From contig LJNK01000038.1 of assembly GCA_001303025.1 (NCBI GenBank), positions 1-54,493 on the forward strand: 54,493 nt of DNA, read 5' to 3'. This document shows, one piece after another, positions 8,094-15,841 of this stretch; position 1 is the stretch's first letter, and each line of letters begins with the position of its first letter. Made by a program: the position numbers and the translations under genes. This DNA is from Deltaproteobacteria bacterium SG8_13 (lineage in GTDB: Bacteria; Desulfobacterota; Desulfobacteria; Desulfobacterales; SG8-13). The notes under the pieces are model-generated. The model was not told the DNA's origin and ran no database searches. It was given only the letters and a program-made list of their open reading frames with translations.

Positions 8094-8561
8094 CTAAATT
8101 TTTTCCATTGCTCCGTATGCGGCCTGAATTCGGTCCCGTAGTAAAAAACAAAGTCGTTCCAATATGTTGAAGCCTAGATCGGTGTTTTGGATCATCATCT
8201 GGTGCAACTGCGAGCCCCTGACTGCCAGCACCCGTGTGGGGCGTTGACAGTTGGCACTGGACATTAAAACGTGGGGGGCGTTGAGCAGTGTGGACCAGCA
8301 TCCCAGGATGCGGCCCTTGCCGAGTGATTCGATGACGACCGATCCCTTGCGTTGGCCGAAATCCATTGATCTTTCCAGGTGAATCTGGCCGTCGATGATA
8401 ACGTAGAGGTGCTCGCCGAAGTCCCCCTGGCGAAACAGGAATTCACCGCCTGCGCAGGCTCTGATTGTGCAGATACCGGCAATGGCCTTGATGTTCGCGC
8501 TGTCAAACCCCTTGAAAAACTCACTGGTCGACAGTGCCTGTTGGATTTCCTCCGTTTCCAT
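8094..8561 (-). CDS. Stand-alone cyclic-nucleotide-binding (CRP-like) domain protein
   Basis: This 155-residue protein is essentially one cNMP-binding beta-roll: LSTSEFFKGFDSANIKAIAG, then GGEFLFRQGDFGEHLYVIIDG, a GKGRILGCWSTLL strand in the phosphate-binding cassette region, and a C-terminal helix. The canonical cassette GE(L/I)ALxxxxxRxA is degenerate (GCWSTLLNAPHVLMSSA), so binding of cAMP or cGMP is uncertain. There is no DNA-binding winged helix, so it is not a CRP/FNR transcription factor. It is the first gene of the NuoE-NuoF-HoxU operon, with an 11-bp gap to the next gene, so an allosteric or assembly role in that complex is plausible. A weak GAAGGG lies 7 bases before the ATG. Confidence 0.85.
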   Translation of the reverse strand: METEEIQQALSTSEFFKGFDSANIKAIAGICTIRACAGGEFLFRQGDFGEHLYVIIDGQIHLERSMDFGQRKGSVVIESLGKGRILGCWSTLLNAPHVLMSSANCQRPTRVLAVRGSQLHQMMIQNTDLGFNILERLCFLLRDRIQAAYGAMEKI

Positions 8562-8950
8562 GATAAAACCCTTCGGTCGGATGATGGTTCAGTCCGTATG
8601 GGATTCGCCGTTGGCTTGTCCACCCGTGGAGGCGGTCCGCCGGGGGCTCTCGCAGCACTGCGTTCCGGTGTTCCGGGTCGCCGAGTGGCAGCCGATACAT
8701 TTATCGATCGACGGATGCCACAAAAAATATATGGAACGGCGGATTCTGTCAATCGCAATCCCGCATGCCTTGCGCGTCGCTTTGCTGATGGACTGCGAGC
8801 GGGTCCATTTTCTCGATTCGGACTTGCGGGCAAAACCGCCACCCACAGCTGCGGAAGATCCGTTTTTCGTAATTTGGACCAAAAAGTGTTATCCTGGATT
8901 CCGAAAACCATCCCGGTAATATTACCATTGCGTCTATCAGGGCAAAACCG
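8562..8950. other. 389-bp divergent intergenic region
   Basis: The region separates the NADH-subunit operon (minus) from the GlrK-like kinase gene (plus), so it must hold both promoters. I could not pick a convincing sigma-70 or sigma-54 element in it. A minus-strand open frame with one CxxCH motif crosses it but has no signal peptide or ribosome binding site. Confidence 0.4.
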
Positions 8951-10402
8951 ATGAAGTTCACGTTGCTCAAACGCTTGACGGCTGGATACGGGGCCATTTT
9001 GCTGATGGTCATTCTGCTCGGTGTTTTCGTGGCTTACAACCTGAATCAGCTCAACGGTTTGATCCGGGGGACGGCGGCCGATGGGATTACGATCAATCAA
9101 ATGGAGCAACTGCGGGAGGCCATGTTTTCTCTTACCAGCTTTGAGAAGAAATTCTTCATTTCCCGGGATGCCGATTTTCGGGAAAAATTCATGGAAATCC
9201 GGAATTATTTGAACTCCGAACTCGGAACGATTGCCCAGCGGATGGACACCGAAAGCAAACAAAAGCAGTATGCGGAAGTCCGCAGACTCTACGATCAGTA
9301 CCTGGGGTTGTTCAATGCCGAAGATCAGCGGGTAGCTGCGGGCGGCAGTTACCCGAGCAGCGATTACGAGAGCCGTAACGAGGTGATCGTGGACGGAATC
9401 AATTATCGGCTCAAGGGCATTGTCGACTCCTTCCGCCTCGACAGGGAAAAGAAGCTTCAAGCTTCCGGGGCGGTGAGCGTGAGGGTGCTGGACATGACCC
9501 TGATAACCGGAGTGGCGATCATCGCCTTCGGTATTCTGATTTCCTTCGTCAACGCCCGCAGTATCAACCGCTCTATCGTCATGCTTCAGAAAAAAACGCG
9601 CGAGATCGCGCGTGGGCGCTACGTCGGAATTCCGGCCCTCGGCGGCCCTCCGGAGATACAGGCGCTGGCAGATGATTTTAACCGGATGAGCGACAAGCTG
9701 AAACAACTCGATGAGCTGAAAATCGATTTCATCAACCGGGTGTCACACGATCTGCGAACCCCGTTGACGGCCATAAAGGAGGCGTCGGACATGCTGATGG
9801 AAGGTGTCTATGCCGACTCTCCGGAGAAGCAGCATCAGTTGCTGGCCATTACCAAGGAGGAATGCGGACGGTTGATTAACTCGGTAAACCGGATCCTCGA
9901 CCTGTCGCGGATGGAAGTGAAAATGATGGAATATCGCTTTCAGCCATGCAGCCTGGTGCCGTTGATCCAGCGCACGGTCCTGAAGCTGGCACCGCTTGCC
10001 CAAAGCAAGGAAATCGAGTTGGAGCTGTGTCCGGTTCCGGATCTGCCGGCGGTTAAAATCGATGATGAAAGAATCGGTCAGGTGCTGGAAAATCTGATCG
10101 GAAACGCGATCAAGTTTACACCCGGAAATGGACGGGTCAGGGTACAGGCCGCTCCGATGAGCAAGCAGCGGGACGCGGTCGGTGTGGCCGTCATCGATAC
10201 CGGTCCGGGAATCCCGGAAGCGGACCTGGAGTTTATTTTCGACAAGTTTTCCAGAGTCAGCAGCGACGGTCAAACCGCCACCGGTTCCGGGCTGGGGCTT
10301 GCCATCGCAAAACATATTGTAGAGGACCACGGGGGCAGGATATGGGCCCGAAACCGAACCGGCAACGGAAGCACATTTATATTCGTCTTGCCGGCTGCCT
10401 GA
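8951..10402 (+). CDS. GlrK/QseE-like sensor histidine kinase
   Basis: This is a membrane sensor kinase of 483 residues. TM1 covers about 10-30, a helical periplasmic domain about 31-178, TM2 about 180-202, and a HAMP linker about 203-256. The phosphoacceptor is His266 in RVSHDLRTPL. The ATPase domain has an N box (NLIGNAIKFTPG), G1 (DTGPGIPEAD), FDKFSR and G2 (GSGLGLAIAKHIVEDHGG). The overall build and length resemble E. coli GlrK (QseE). The next two genes are a lipoprotein and a sigma-54 response regulator, as in glrK-qseG-glrR, so GlrK is the best comparison. The signal is unknown; in enterobacteria the system reports on the envelope. The last 61 bases overlap the lipoprotein gene. Confidence 0.9.
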   Translation: MKFTLLKRLTAGYGAILLMVILLGVFVAYNLNQLNGLIRGTAADGITINQMEQLREAMFSLTSFEKKFFISRDADFREKFMEIRNYLNSELGTIAQRMDTESKQKQYAEVRRLYDQYLGLFNAEDQRVAAGGSYPSSDYESRNEVIVDGINYRLKGIVDSFRLDREKKLQASGAVSVRVLDMTLITGVAIIAFGILISFVNARSINRSIVMLQKKTREIARGRYVGIPALGGPPEIQALADDFNRMSDKLKQLDELKIDFINRVSHDLRTPLTAIKEASDMLMEGVYADSPEKQHQLLAITKEECGRLINSVNRILDLSRMEVKMMEYRFQPCSLVPLIQRTVLKLAPLAQSKEIELELCPVPDLPAVKIDDERIGQVLENLIGNAIKFTPGNGRVRVQAAPMSKQRDAVGVAVIDTGPGIPEADLEFIFDKFSRVSSDGQTATGSGLGLAIAKHIVEDHGGRIWARNRTGNGSTFIFVLPAA

Positions 10403-10962
10403 CAGCAATCCTGATGCTGTCGGGCTGCATTTATTATCCGGAGAGATGGGTCAGCGAGGAGCACCTCGCCCGGTCGCGTTACTATCTGGAAAAAGGAGAT
10501 TTTCAACGGTCGCTGAAGGAGAGCAACGCGGCGTACCGATTGTACCCCCAGTCCCTCGGAGACGAGGCCCTCTACCTGATCGGCCTGGTCTGGGCTCATC
10601 CGGCGAATTCAGAGCAGAATTACGGCAAATCGAAAGAAGCTTTCAGTACCCTGCTGCGCAAGTACCCGCTGAGCCCGCTAAAGCCCCAGGCAGAGGCCTG
10701 GGTCCTGGTGATCCGTGAAATACAGGACTCCCGGTCGCTTCTCCAACAGGTGGAAAGCGAGAACAACCAAATCAAGAACGAATTAAAGAAGCAGCGGGCT
10801 GGCAGCCGACACCAGCAGCAGCTCTACAACCAGAGGATCGCAGCGAGCGAGCAGCAGATTAAGGACCTGGAGCAGCATATCGAGAAATTAAAGCGCAACC
10901 TGGATCAGCTCAAGCAGATCGATCTGAAAATAGAAGAGAAGAAGCGAAAAGCCGGACCGTAA
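10342..10962 (+). CDS. QseG-like outer-membrane lipoprotein with coiled coil
   Basis: This 206-residue lipoprotein has a basic n-region (MGPKPNRQRKHIYIR), a hydrophobic core and the lipobox LSGC. The mature part begins with TPR-like helices (ARSRYYLEKGDFQRSLKESN, ALYLIGLVWAHP, SKEAFSTLLRKYP). It ends in a long Gln/Lys/Glu-rich coiled coil from about residue 125 to the end. E. coli QseG is likewise a lipoprotein encoded between the kinase and the regulator, and it contacts the kinase in the periplasm. Sequence similarity to QseG is not obvious by eye, so the name rests on position and type. The start lies inside the kinase gene (61-base overlap); a GGGGG stretch precedes it. Confidence 0.8.
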   Translation: MGPKPNRQRKHIYIRLAGCLTAILMLSGCIYYPERWVSEEHLARSRYYLEKGDFQRSLKESNAAYRLYPQSLGDEALYLIGLVWAHPANSEQNYGKSKEAFSTLLRKYPLSPLKPQAEAWVLVIREIQDSRSLLQQVESENNQIKNELKKQRAGSRHQQQLYNQRIAASEQQIKDLEQHIEKLKRNLDQLKQIDLKIEEKKRKAGP

Positions 10963-11065
10963 GGTGATGCACCGCCGTTGTGGATTTTGCCGGTATCGGG
11001 CAGAGGCGATACCATCATCTCCGGCGGCTCACCGGCGGCTCAGACGATAAAAAATGGAGAGTGCT

Positions 11066-12421
11066 ATGGACCACATCCTGGTGGTTGATGACGACCACAA
11101 TCTCCTGAACGTGATTCGCATGCGGCTGGAGGCCGCCGGGTATCAGGTTTTCACGGCTTCGGATGCCGCCGGTGCGCAGCAGACCGTGATGAGCCAGGAA
11201 ATCGACCTGGCACTGGTGGACCTGAAACTGGCGGGTGAAGACGGCATTTCCCTGATGGAGAAGCTGAACCGGCTGCAGGCCGACTTGCCGGTAATCATTC
11301 TGACCGCCCATGGCAGTATCGGCACGGCCGTGGAGGCGATGAAAAAGGGCGCCGCCAATTACCTGACCAAACCGTTTGATCACCAGGAATTGCTCCTGCA
11401 GATCGACAGCGCCCTCGAAAAAAGGCGCCTTTCGCGGGAGGTCGACTCACTGCGGACTATCTGCAGCAACAAATTCGGCTTCGACAACATCATCGGCAAC
11501 AGCGCCCGCATGAAGCACGTGCTGGAACAGGTCGCCCAGGCAGCCGTGACCGATTCCAACGTGCACATCGAAGGGGAGAGCGGCACCGGCAAGGAGCTGA
11601 TCGCCAAATCACTGCATCTGGCCAGTACGCGCAAAAAAGGACCTTTTGTGGCCATTAACTGCGCGGCGATTCCGGAGAACCTTCTGGAGAGCGAATTGTT
11701 CGGCTACAAGAAGGGCGCGTTTTCCGGCGCTTTCGGAGACAAAAAGGGGCTGTTTACACAGGCCCACAACGGCAGTTTTTTCATGGACGAGATTTCGGAA
11801 ATGCCCCTGACCATGCAGTCCAAGCTGTTGCGGGTACTCGAGGAGCGGGAATTTTACCCCCTGGGCGGCAACCAGACCGTAAAGGTGGACGCCCGGCTCA
11901 TCACCGCTTCCAACAAGGACCTGGAGGAGCAGGTATCGCAGAAACTGTTCCGAGAAGACCTCTACTACCGGATCCACGTCATTCTGATCAAATTGCCGCC
12001 GCTGCGCGACCGTCAAGAGGACATCCCGCTGCTGGCGAGACACTTTTTGAAAAAATATGCGGTTGAGATGAACAAAAACATGAGAGGGTTAGCAGCACCG
12101 GCGCTGCAGAAGCTGCTGGAGCACAACTGGCCCGGCAACGTCAGGGAGCTGGAAAACGCCATCGAGAGTGCCGTTGCCCTGGCACTGGGGGAGGAAATCA
12201 CCGAAGACCTGCTGCTGCCGAAATATGATCTGCAAACGGCCTCCATTAAACCGCTGAAAAAGGCCAGGGATGATTTTTTAAAAAATTACCTCGTGCAACT
12301 GATCGAATTTACCGGCGGCAACGTCAGTCAGGCGGCAAAGCTGGCCGGTAAATACCGTGCCGATCTGTACGAACTGCTGAAAAAATACAAACTGGATCCG
12401 GCCAACTTCAGAGAGAAATGA
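11066..12421 (+). CDS. GlrR/QseF-like sigma-54-dependent response regulator
   Basis: This NtrC-type activator has about 451 residues. The receiver domain has the acidic VVDDDHN, phosphoacceptor Asp52 (ALVDLKLAG), TAHGS and LTKPFD. The AAA+ domain has Walker A GESGTGKE at about 170-177, a GAFSGA loop in place of GAFTGA at about 217-222, and Walker B FMDEIS. The C-terminus does not look like a generic Fis domain but closely follows GlrR: KARDDFLKNYLVQLI, GGNVSQAAKLAGKYRADLY and a final LDPANF, against LDANDF in E. coli. It would be phosphorylated by the kinase two genes upstream and drive sigma-54 promoters; one lies 249 bp downstream. An ATG at 11054 is possible, but GGAG sits 6 bases before the ATG at 11066. 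Confidence 0.93.
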   Translation: MDHILVVDDDHNLLNVIRMRLEAAGYQVFTASDAAGAQQTVMSQEIDLALVDLKLAGEDGISLMEKLNRLQADLPVIILTAHGSIGTAVEAMKKGAANYLTKPFDHQELLLQIDSALEKRRLSREVDSLRTICSNKFGFDNIIGNSARMKHVLEQVAQAAVTDSNVHIEGESGTGKELIAKSLHLASTRKKGPFVAINCAAIPENLLESELFGYKKGAFSGAFGDKKGLFTQAHNGSFFMDEISEMPLTMQSKLLRVLEEREFYPLGGNQTVKVDARLITASNKDLEEQVSQKLFREDLYYRIHVILIKLPPLRDRQEDIPLLARHFLKKYAVEMNKNMRGLAAPALQKLLEHNWPGNVRELENAIESAVALALGEEITEDLLLPKYDLQTASIKPLKKARDDFLKNYLVQLIEFTGGNVSQAAKLAGKYRADLYELLKKYKLDPANFREK

Positions 12422-12546
12422 AGATAACATCTTGATATAATAGTTTATTTTATTTTTCCCGCCGGTTCTTCAATCCCTCCGGTCACTACCTGCCGCTGCC
12501 TGTAGGAAAACCCCTTCATCGATAACTAGCTGAAACGGCAGGCAAT

Positions 12547-12577
12547 CGACAAACCGACCCCAAATCTCCCGACAAAC
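12547..12577 (+). promoter_or_regulatory. Direct repeats, candidate enhancer sites
   Basis: CGACAAAC occurs at 12547-12554 and again at 12570-12577, a spacing of 23 bases or about two helical turns. This is roughly 95-125 bases upstream of the sigma-54 promoter, the usual enhancer distance. The TGTC-N10-GACA box of E. coli GlrR is not present. Confidence 0.4.
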
Positions 12578-12669
12578 TGCATGGTTATCCATACATATCC
12601 CTGTTGCGGCTGCCATCGATTATTCAAAAATATTCATAATATCAAACAGATAAAAACTAAGTTCGATTC

Positions 12670-12685
12670 TGGCACGCCCCTTGCT
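12670..12685 (+). promoter_or_regulatory. Sigma-54 promoter
   Basis: TGGCACG, four bases, TTGCT matches the sigma-54 -24/-12 consensus at every conserved position. Transcription should start about 12696, giving a leader of about 50 bases to the ATG at 12748. A sigma-54 activator gene ends 249 bp upstream. Confidence 0.85.
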
Positions 12686-12747
12686 GATGGTTTCTCCAAA
12701 TCACCAAACCTCCCGGCTGTTAAAACGCCGGGGCAAAGCTGGAGACG

Positions 12748-14220
12748 ATGCCAAACAATCGCTGTGTACCGCTAGCCGGAAATCACCACCTGAATGTCAA
12801 CCGGGTGCCGTTCTTTCACTTGTTTTTGTTGCTCATCGGCTGGATCCTGCTTTCCGCTCTGCCGGCAGTTGCCGCTGAGGTGGCCGTGGCCTGGGATCCG
12901 AACCGGGAGGAGGATCTGGCCGGCTACCGCATTTACTGGGGTACGCAAAGCCGGGTCTACCCGTACAGTGCCGATGTCGGTGACCAAACCAGCTATACAG
13001 TGCCGAATTTGAGCGAGGGCCAGATCTACTTTTTTGCGGTCACCGCCTATGACGTGACCCAGCAGGAAAGCGACTACTCGGCGGAACTGGCATTCTCGGT
13101 GCCGATTGCCGATACCGATCAGGACGGTATATCCGATTCCGACGAGCTGCAGCATTACGGCACCGACCCGAACAACCCCGACACCGATGGAGACACGATG
13201 AGCGACGGATGGGAGATCGCCGCGGGTCTCGACCCCCTGGCAGATGATGCCCACGGGGATATCGACGGGGACGGGCTGACCAACCTGGACGAATACGTCG
13301 CCTGGTTGCAGTCCGGCAACCACGCCCCTGACCGGCCGGTCGCCACAGTTCCGGGCGACGGCCAGGCGAATTTGCCGTTGGCGCCGGTGCTGCAAACCGA
13401 GTCATTCCATGATCCCGACACCGGCGACACCCACCTGTTCACCCACTGGCAGGTCAGCAAAGGCAGTGACTTCGCAAATCCGGTCTTTAGTCTGCAGTCC
13501 GGTGTGCACCTCACCTCCCTGCCGTTGCCGGAATCGCTGCTCGACGGCAGTATGACCTATTACTGGCGGGTGAAATATACCGACAACCGTTTAACAGATT
13601 CGGTTTGGTCCGCGGTGGCCCGGTTTAGCACCGAAGACGCAGCTGTATGCGATGCCGATGGAGACGGTGTTCCGGACAGCCAGGAAATTGCCACACCGGT
13701 GGATCTCGATGGTAACGGGGTTCCGGACCAATCCCAGGCGGATATCAAGTGCCTCCACTCGGCTGTAGGCGACGTGCAGATCGGCGTTCAATCTCAAACA
13801 GACGGTGCAGTCGTTGAAAAGCTGGAATCGCTTGACGTGAGTCCGCAGCTGCAACTTGCCGCCGATGAATTACGCTTTCCGCTGGGACTGATCAGTTTCC
13901 GGGTTCACGTGCCGAATCCCGGAGACACCGTCGCCGTGCGGGTCCTGTATTCCGAGCCGATGCCCTCCGGCGGTTGGTTCAAATACACGCCGGCAGATGG
14001 GTGGCTCGACTACAGCCAACAGGCGGCAGTGAGTGCCGACCGGAAATCGCTCACCTTTTTCCTGACCGACGGTGGCGACGACGACGCGGACGGCATCGCC
14101 AACGGCGTGATCGTCGATCCCGCCGGGGTGGCTGCCGGCGCCGGCAGCTCAGCGACTCCTGCCGCGGACAGCGGCGCGGGCGGCTGTTTTATCGAAACGG
14201 TTTTAGGCAACGATTTCTAA
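12748..14220 (+). CDS. Secreted FN3 / calcium-repeat / choice-of-anchor-U protein
   Basis: This is a 490-residue exported protein. A signal peptide (hydrophobic core FLLLIGWILLSALPAVAA) precedes a fibronectin type III-like domain at about 45-125 (VAWDPNREEDLAGYRIYWG, VTAYD). Thrombospondin-3/EF-like Asp-rich repeats follow at about 127-190 (DTDQDGISDSDEL, DTDGDTMSDGWE, DIDGDGLTNLDEY). Then come a second FN3-like region, another Asp-rich repeat (DADGDGVPDSQE) and a C-terminal part of the choice-of-anchor-U type (LTDGGDDDADGIANGVIVDP). The protein ends with Gly/Ala-rich sequence and GGCFIETV, like a cut-short CFI-type tail, which suggests a lipid or sorting anchor (inference). It lies behind the sigma-54 promoter and 32 bp before an OmpA lipoprotein, so both are probably co-expressed envelope proteins. 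Confidence 0.8.
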   Translation: MPNNRCVPLAGNHHLNVNRVPFFHLFLLLIGWILLSALPAVAAEVAVAWDPNREEDLAGYRIYWGTQSRVYPYSADVGDQTSYTVPNLSEGQIYFFAVTAYDVTQQESDYSAELAFSVPIADTDQDGISDSDELQHYGTDPNNPDTDGDTMSDGWEIAAGLDPLADDAHGDIDGDGLTNLDEYVAWLQSGNHAPDRPVATVPGDGQANLPLAPVLQTESFHDPDTGDTHLFTHWQVSKGSDFANPVFSLQSGVHLTSLPLPESLLDGSMTYYWRVKYTDNRLTDSVWSAVARFSTEDAAVCDADGDGVPDSQEIATPVDLDGNGVPDQSQADIKCLHSAVGDVQIGVQSQTDGAVVEKLESLDVSPQLQLAADELRFPLGLISFRVHVPNPGDTVAVRVLYSEPMPSGGWFKYTPADGWLDYSQQAAVSADRKSLTFFLTDGGDDDADGIANGVIVDPAGVAAGAGSSATPAADSGAGGCFIETVLGNDF

Positions 14221-14252
14221 CCAAGGCTGAAACGACAACAAGGAGAACGAAA

Positions 14253-15026
14253 ATGCGATTGCCAAGCGCTTTGGCCTTTTGCCTCTGCATACCGATCTTT
14301 CTGGGGGCGTGTGTATCCAAGGGCACATACCTGGAACTCGAATCCGACCTGATCGACACCCAGCGGTCGGCAGAAATGACCAATGAAAACCTCATCGCCG
14401 TTCAGTCCCAGAAAACCGATCTGGAAAAAAAGTATGCGAAACTGCAATCCGAGAACATGGTCCTGGAGGATCGCAACACGAATCTGAACGAGCGGATCGA
14501 AAGCCTCTCCGATGAACTGAAGAAAGAAAGGACGCTGATCGAAGAACAGGATCAGGTGATACAGGAGCTGCAGTACACCCGCCAGAAGATAGAAGTCGGA
14601 TTAAAGGACCAGATCGCGGCCCAGGAAATCCGAATCGAAGAGATGGAGGGAAAACTGAAGGTGACCTTCGTGGACAAGATCCTTTTCGATTCCGGTTCCG
14701 CCCGCATCAACCCCAGGGGCAGGGAGTCACTGTCGGATTTCGCCCACTCTTTCGCGGACAGCAATGGCCAGCAGGTCGTGGTGGAAGGTCACACCGACAA
14801 TGTGCCGGTGGGATCTGCACTGCGCAGCCGCTACCCCAGCAACTGGGAGCTTTCCACGGCCAGGGCGACCGCAGTGGTGCGTTTCCTCAGTGAGGAGGCC
14901 GGCTTGTCTCCGGAAAGGATGTCTGCAAGCGGTTATGGGTCCTATCAACCGGTGGCGGTCAATGACACGGAAGAAGGCCGCAGCCAGAATCGACGCATCG
15001 AAATTATCCTGGTTCCGGTTCACTGA
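14253..15026 (+). CDS. OmpA-family peptidoglycan-binding lipoprotein
   Basis: This 257-residue lipoprotein has a signal peptide ending FLGAC. A long coiled coil covers about 25-140 (repeated Glu/Lys/Leu segments such as ERIESLSDELKKERTLIEE). The C-terminal OmpA domain spans about 145-255. The peptidoglycan-binding landmarks are present: ILFDSGSARINPRGRESL, VVVEGHTDNVP, NWELSTARATAVVRFL, SASGYGSYQPVA and a final SQNRRIEIIL. It should tether the outer membrane to the wall. AAGGAG lies 8 bases before the ATG. An open frame extends upstream to 13974, but it overlaps the preceding gene and encodes Arg-rich nonsense. It probably shares the sigma-54 transcript of the gene before it. Confidence 0.92.
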   Translation: MRLPSALAFCLCIPIFLGACVSKGTYLELESDLIDTQRSAEMTNENLIAVQSQKTDLEKKYAKLQSENMVLEDRNTNLNERIESLSDELKKERTLIEEQDQVIQELQYTRQKIEVGLKDQIAAQEIRIEEMEGKLKVTFVDKILFDSGSARINPRGRESLSDFAHSFADSNGQQVVVEGHTDNVPVGSALRSRYPSNWELSTARATAVVRFLSEEAGLSPERMSASGYGSYQPVAVNDTEEGRSQNRRIEIILVPVH

Positions 15027-15064
15027 ACGATCCGGTGAAGCGGTGTTGCCATCCTCCCTCCCTG

Positions 15065-15175
15065 CTTCCCCTTTTTACGGAAAGGGGAAGGGATCTCCCG
15101 CCTGTTCCTGCCGGAATTTGAGGAACGGCCCTCCTCACAGCAGCCGGCCGGGGACAGGCGGGAAGAGGGGGAGAT
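15065..15175. repeat. Hairpin-rich convergent intergenic element
   Basis: Two strong inverted repeats occupy this gap between convergent genes. CTTCCCCTTT (15065-15074) pairs perfectly with AAAGGGGAAG (15081-15090) around a TACG-type loop. CCCGCCTGT (15097-15105) pairs perfectly with ACAGGCGGG (15154-15162), flanked by ATCTCCC (15093-15099) and GGGAGAT (15169-15175). There are no U-runs. It may be a bidirectional terminator or a member of a REP-like repeat family. Confidence 0.6.
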
Positions 15176-15186
15176 GACGATCCCCT

Positions 15187-15585
15187 TCACGGTTTTTTCT
15201 CTTCCAGTAAGCGTTTCAGCGTGTCGATCAGGCTGGTCAGGGGAAACGGTTTTTCCAGCAGAGCGCCGATACCGACGGCACGGGCTCGCGAAACCGGATC
15301 GACGTCTCCGTAACCGGCAATCAGAACCTTGGCGCAGCTGCACCGGCGAACCGGATCGAGGGTAAAAAAATCGAGGCCGTTGATCCCGGGAAGATCAAAT
15401 TCACTGATGATTACGTCATACCGATTCTTCTTTACCAGCCGTAGACCTTCCTCAGCAGTCCGGACCGCAGTCAAATAGGAACCGTTGTCGGCAGATATCT
15501 TCACGAGAGATTCCTCTATGACTGCCTGCCGTTCGATCAACAGGATTTTTACTCCGGTTATGGCCCCTGCGCTGTTTTTCATCAT
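15187..15585 (-). CDS. Degenerate single-domain receiver protein
   Basis: The 132-residue protein consists of one CheY-like receiver fold and a short N-terminal extension. Aligned to CheY, the phosphoacceptor Asp is Glu (DVIISEFDLPG). The acidic pair is reduced to Glu-Arg (LLIERQ). The switch Thr is Gly (VLIAGYGD). The conserved Lys is retained (LEKPF). Receivers with Asp-to-Glu often behave as permanently on or phosphate-independent, so this is likely a pseudo-receiver acting by protein contact; this is inference. There is no output domain and no kinase next to it. The upstream 256 bp holds a 13-bp direct repeat, and the gene converges on the OmpA lipoprotein across the hairpin region. Confidence 0.85.
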   Translation of the reverse strand: MMKNSAGAITGVKILLIERQAVIEESLVKISADNGSYLTAVRTAEEGLRLVKKNRYDVIISEFDLPGINGLDFFTLDPVRRCSCAKVLIAGYGDVDPVSRARAVGIGALLEKPFPLTSLIDTLKRLLEEKKP

Positions 15586-15730
15586 TTTGCCTGCCTGCGG
15601 GTTCGGGTAACGCTACCAGACAGTAAAAGCAAAATCGATGCCAACAGCAAATGGATTCGTAGAAAATCACAACATAACAGTTGGTTATGAGTTGATCCGG
15701 AGGCGCAACCGATCGTTGCGACCGGCGTTC

Positions 15731-15765
15731 GGCTGGGGGATATTGCTCAGAAGGCTGGGGGATAT
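15731..15765 (-). repeat. 13-bp direct repeat upstream of receiver gene
   Basis: GGCTGGGGGATAT is present at 15731-15743 and at 15753-15765, a 22-base period, about 150 bases upstream of the receiver start on the minus strand. A CACCT/AGGTG inverted repeat follows at about 15770-15793. It may be a regulator binding site. Confidence 0.4.
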
Positions 15766-15841
15766 GCCCCACCTGCCGGTCATCGAGAGGTGCCGGGGAA
15801 AGGTTATATAACGGATTGCCGGCGAGGCGATGTACCGTGTT

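Larger units (their letters stand above)
12422..12747. other. 326-bp regulatory intergenic region
   Basis: There is no gene here. The region holds an AT-rich stretch after the regulator stop, a pair of CGACAAAC direct repeats and a near-perfect sigma-54 promoter, listed separately. Confidence 0.6.

Noticed and set aside
8589..8882. Minus-strand 97-codon frame with a CIGCH haem-like motif
   Set aside because: No signal peptide, no ribosome binding site, and no conserved sequence around the motif; a c-type cytochrome would need export.
8264..9706. 480-codon open frame on the minus strand
   Set aside because: Runs antisense to the GlrK-like kinase and out of frame through the cNMP-binding gene; no ribosome binding site or family.
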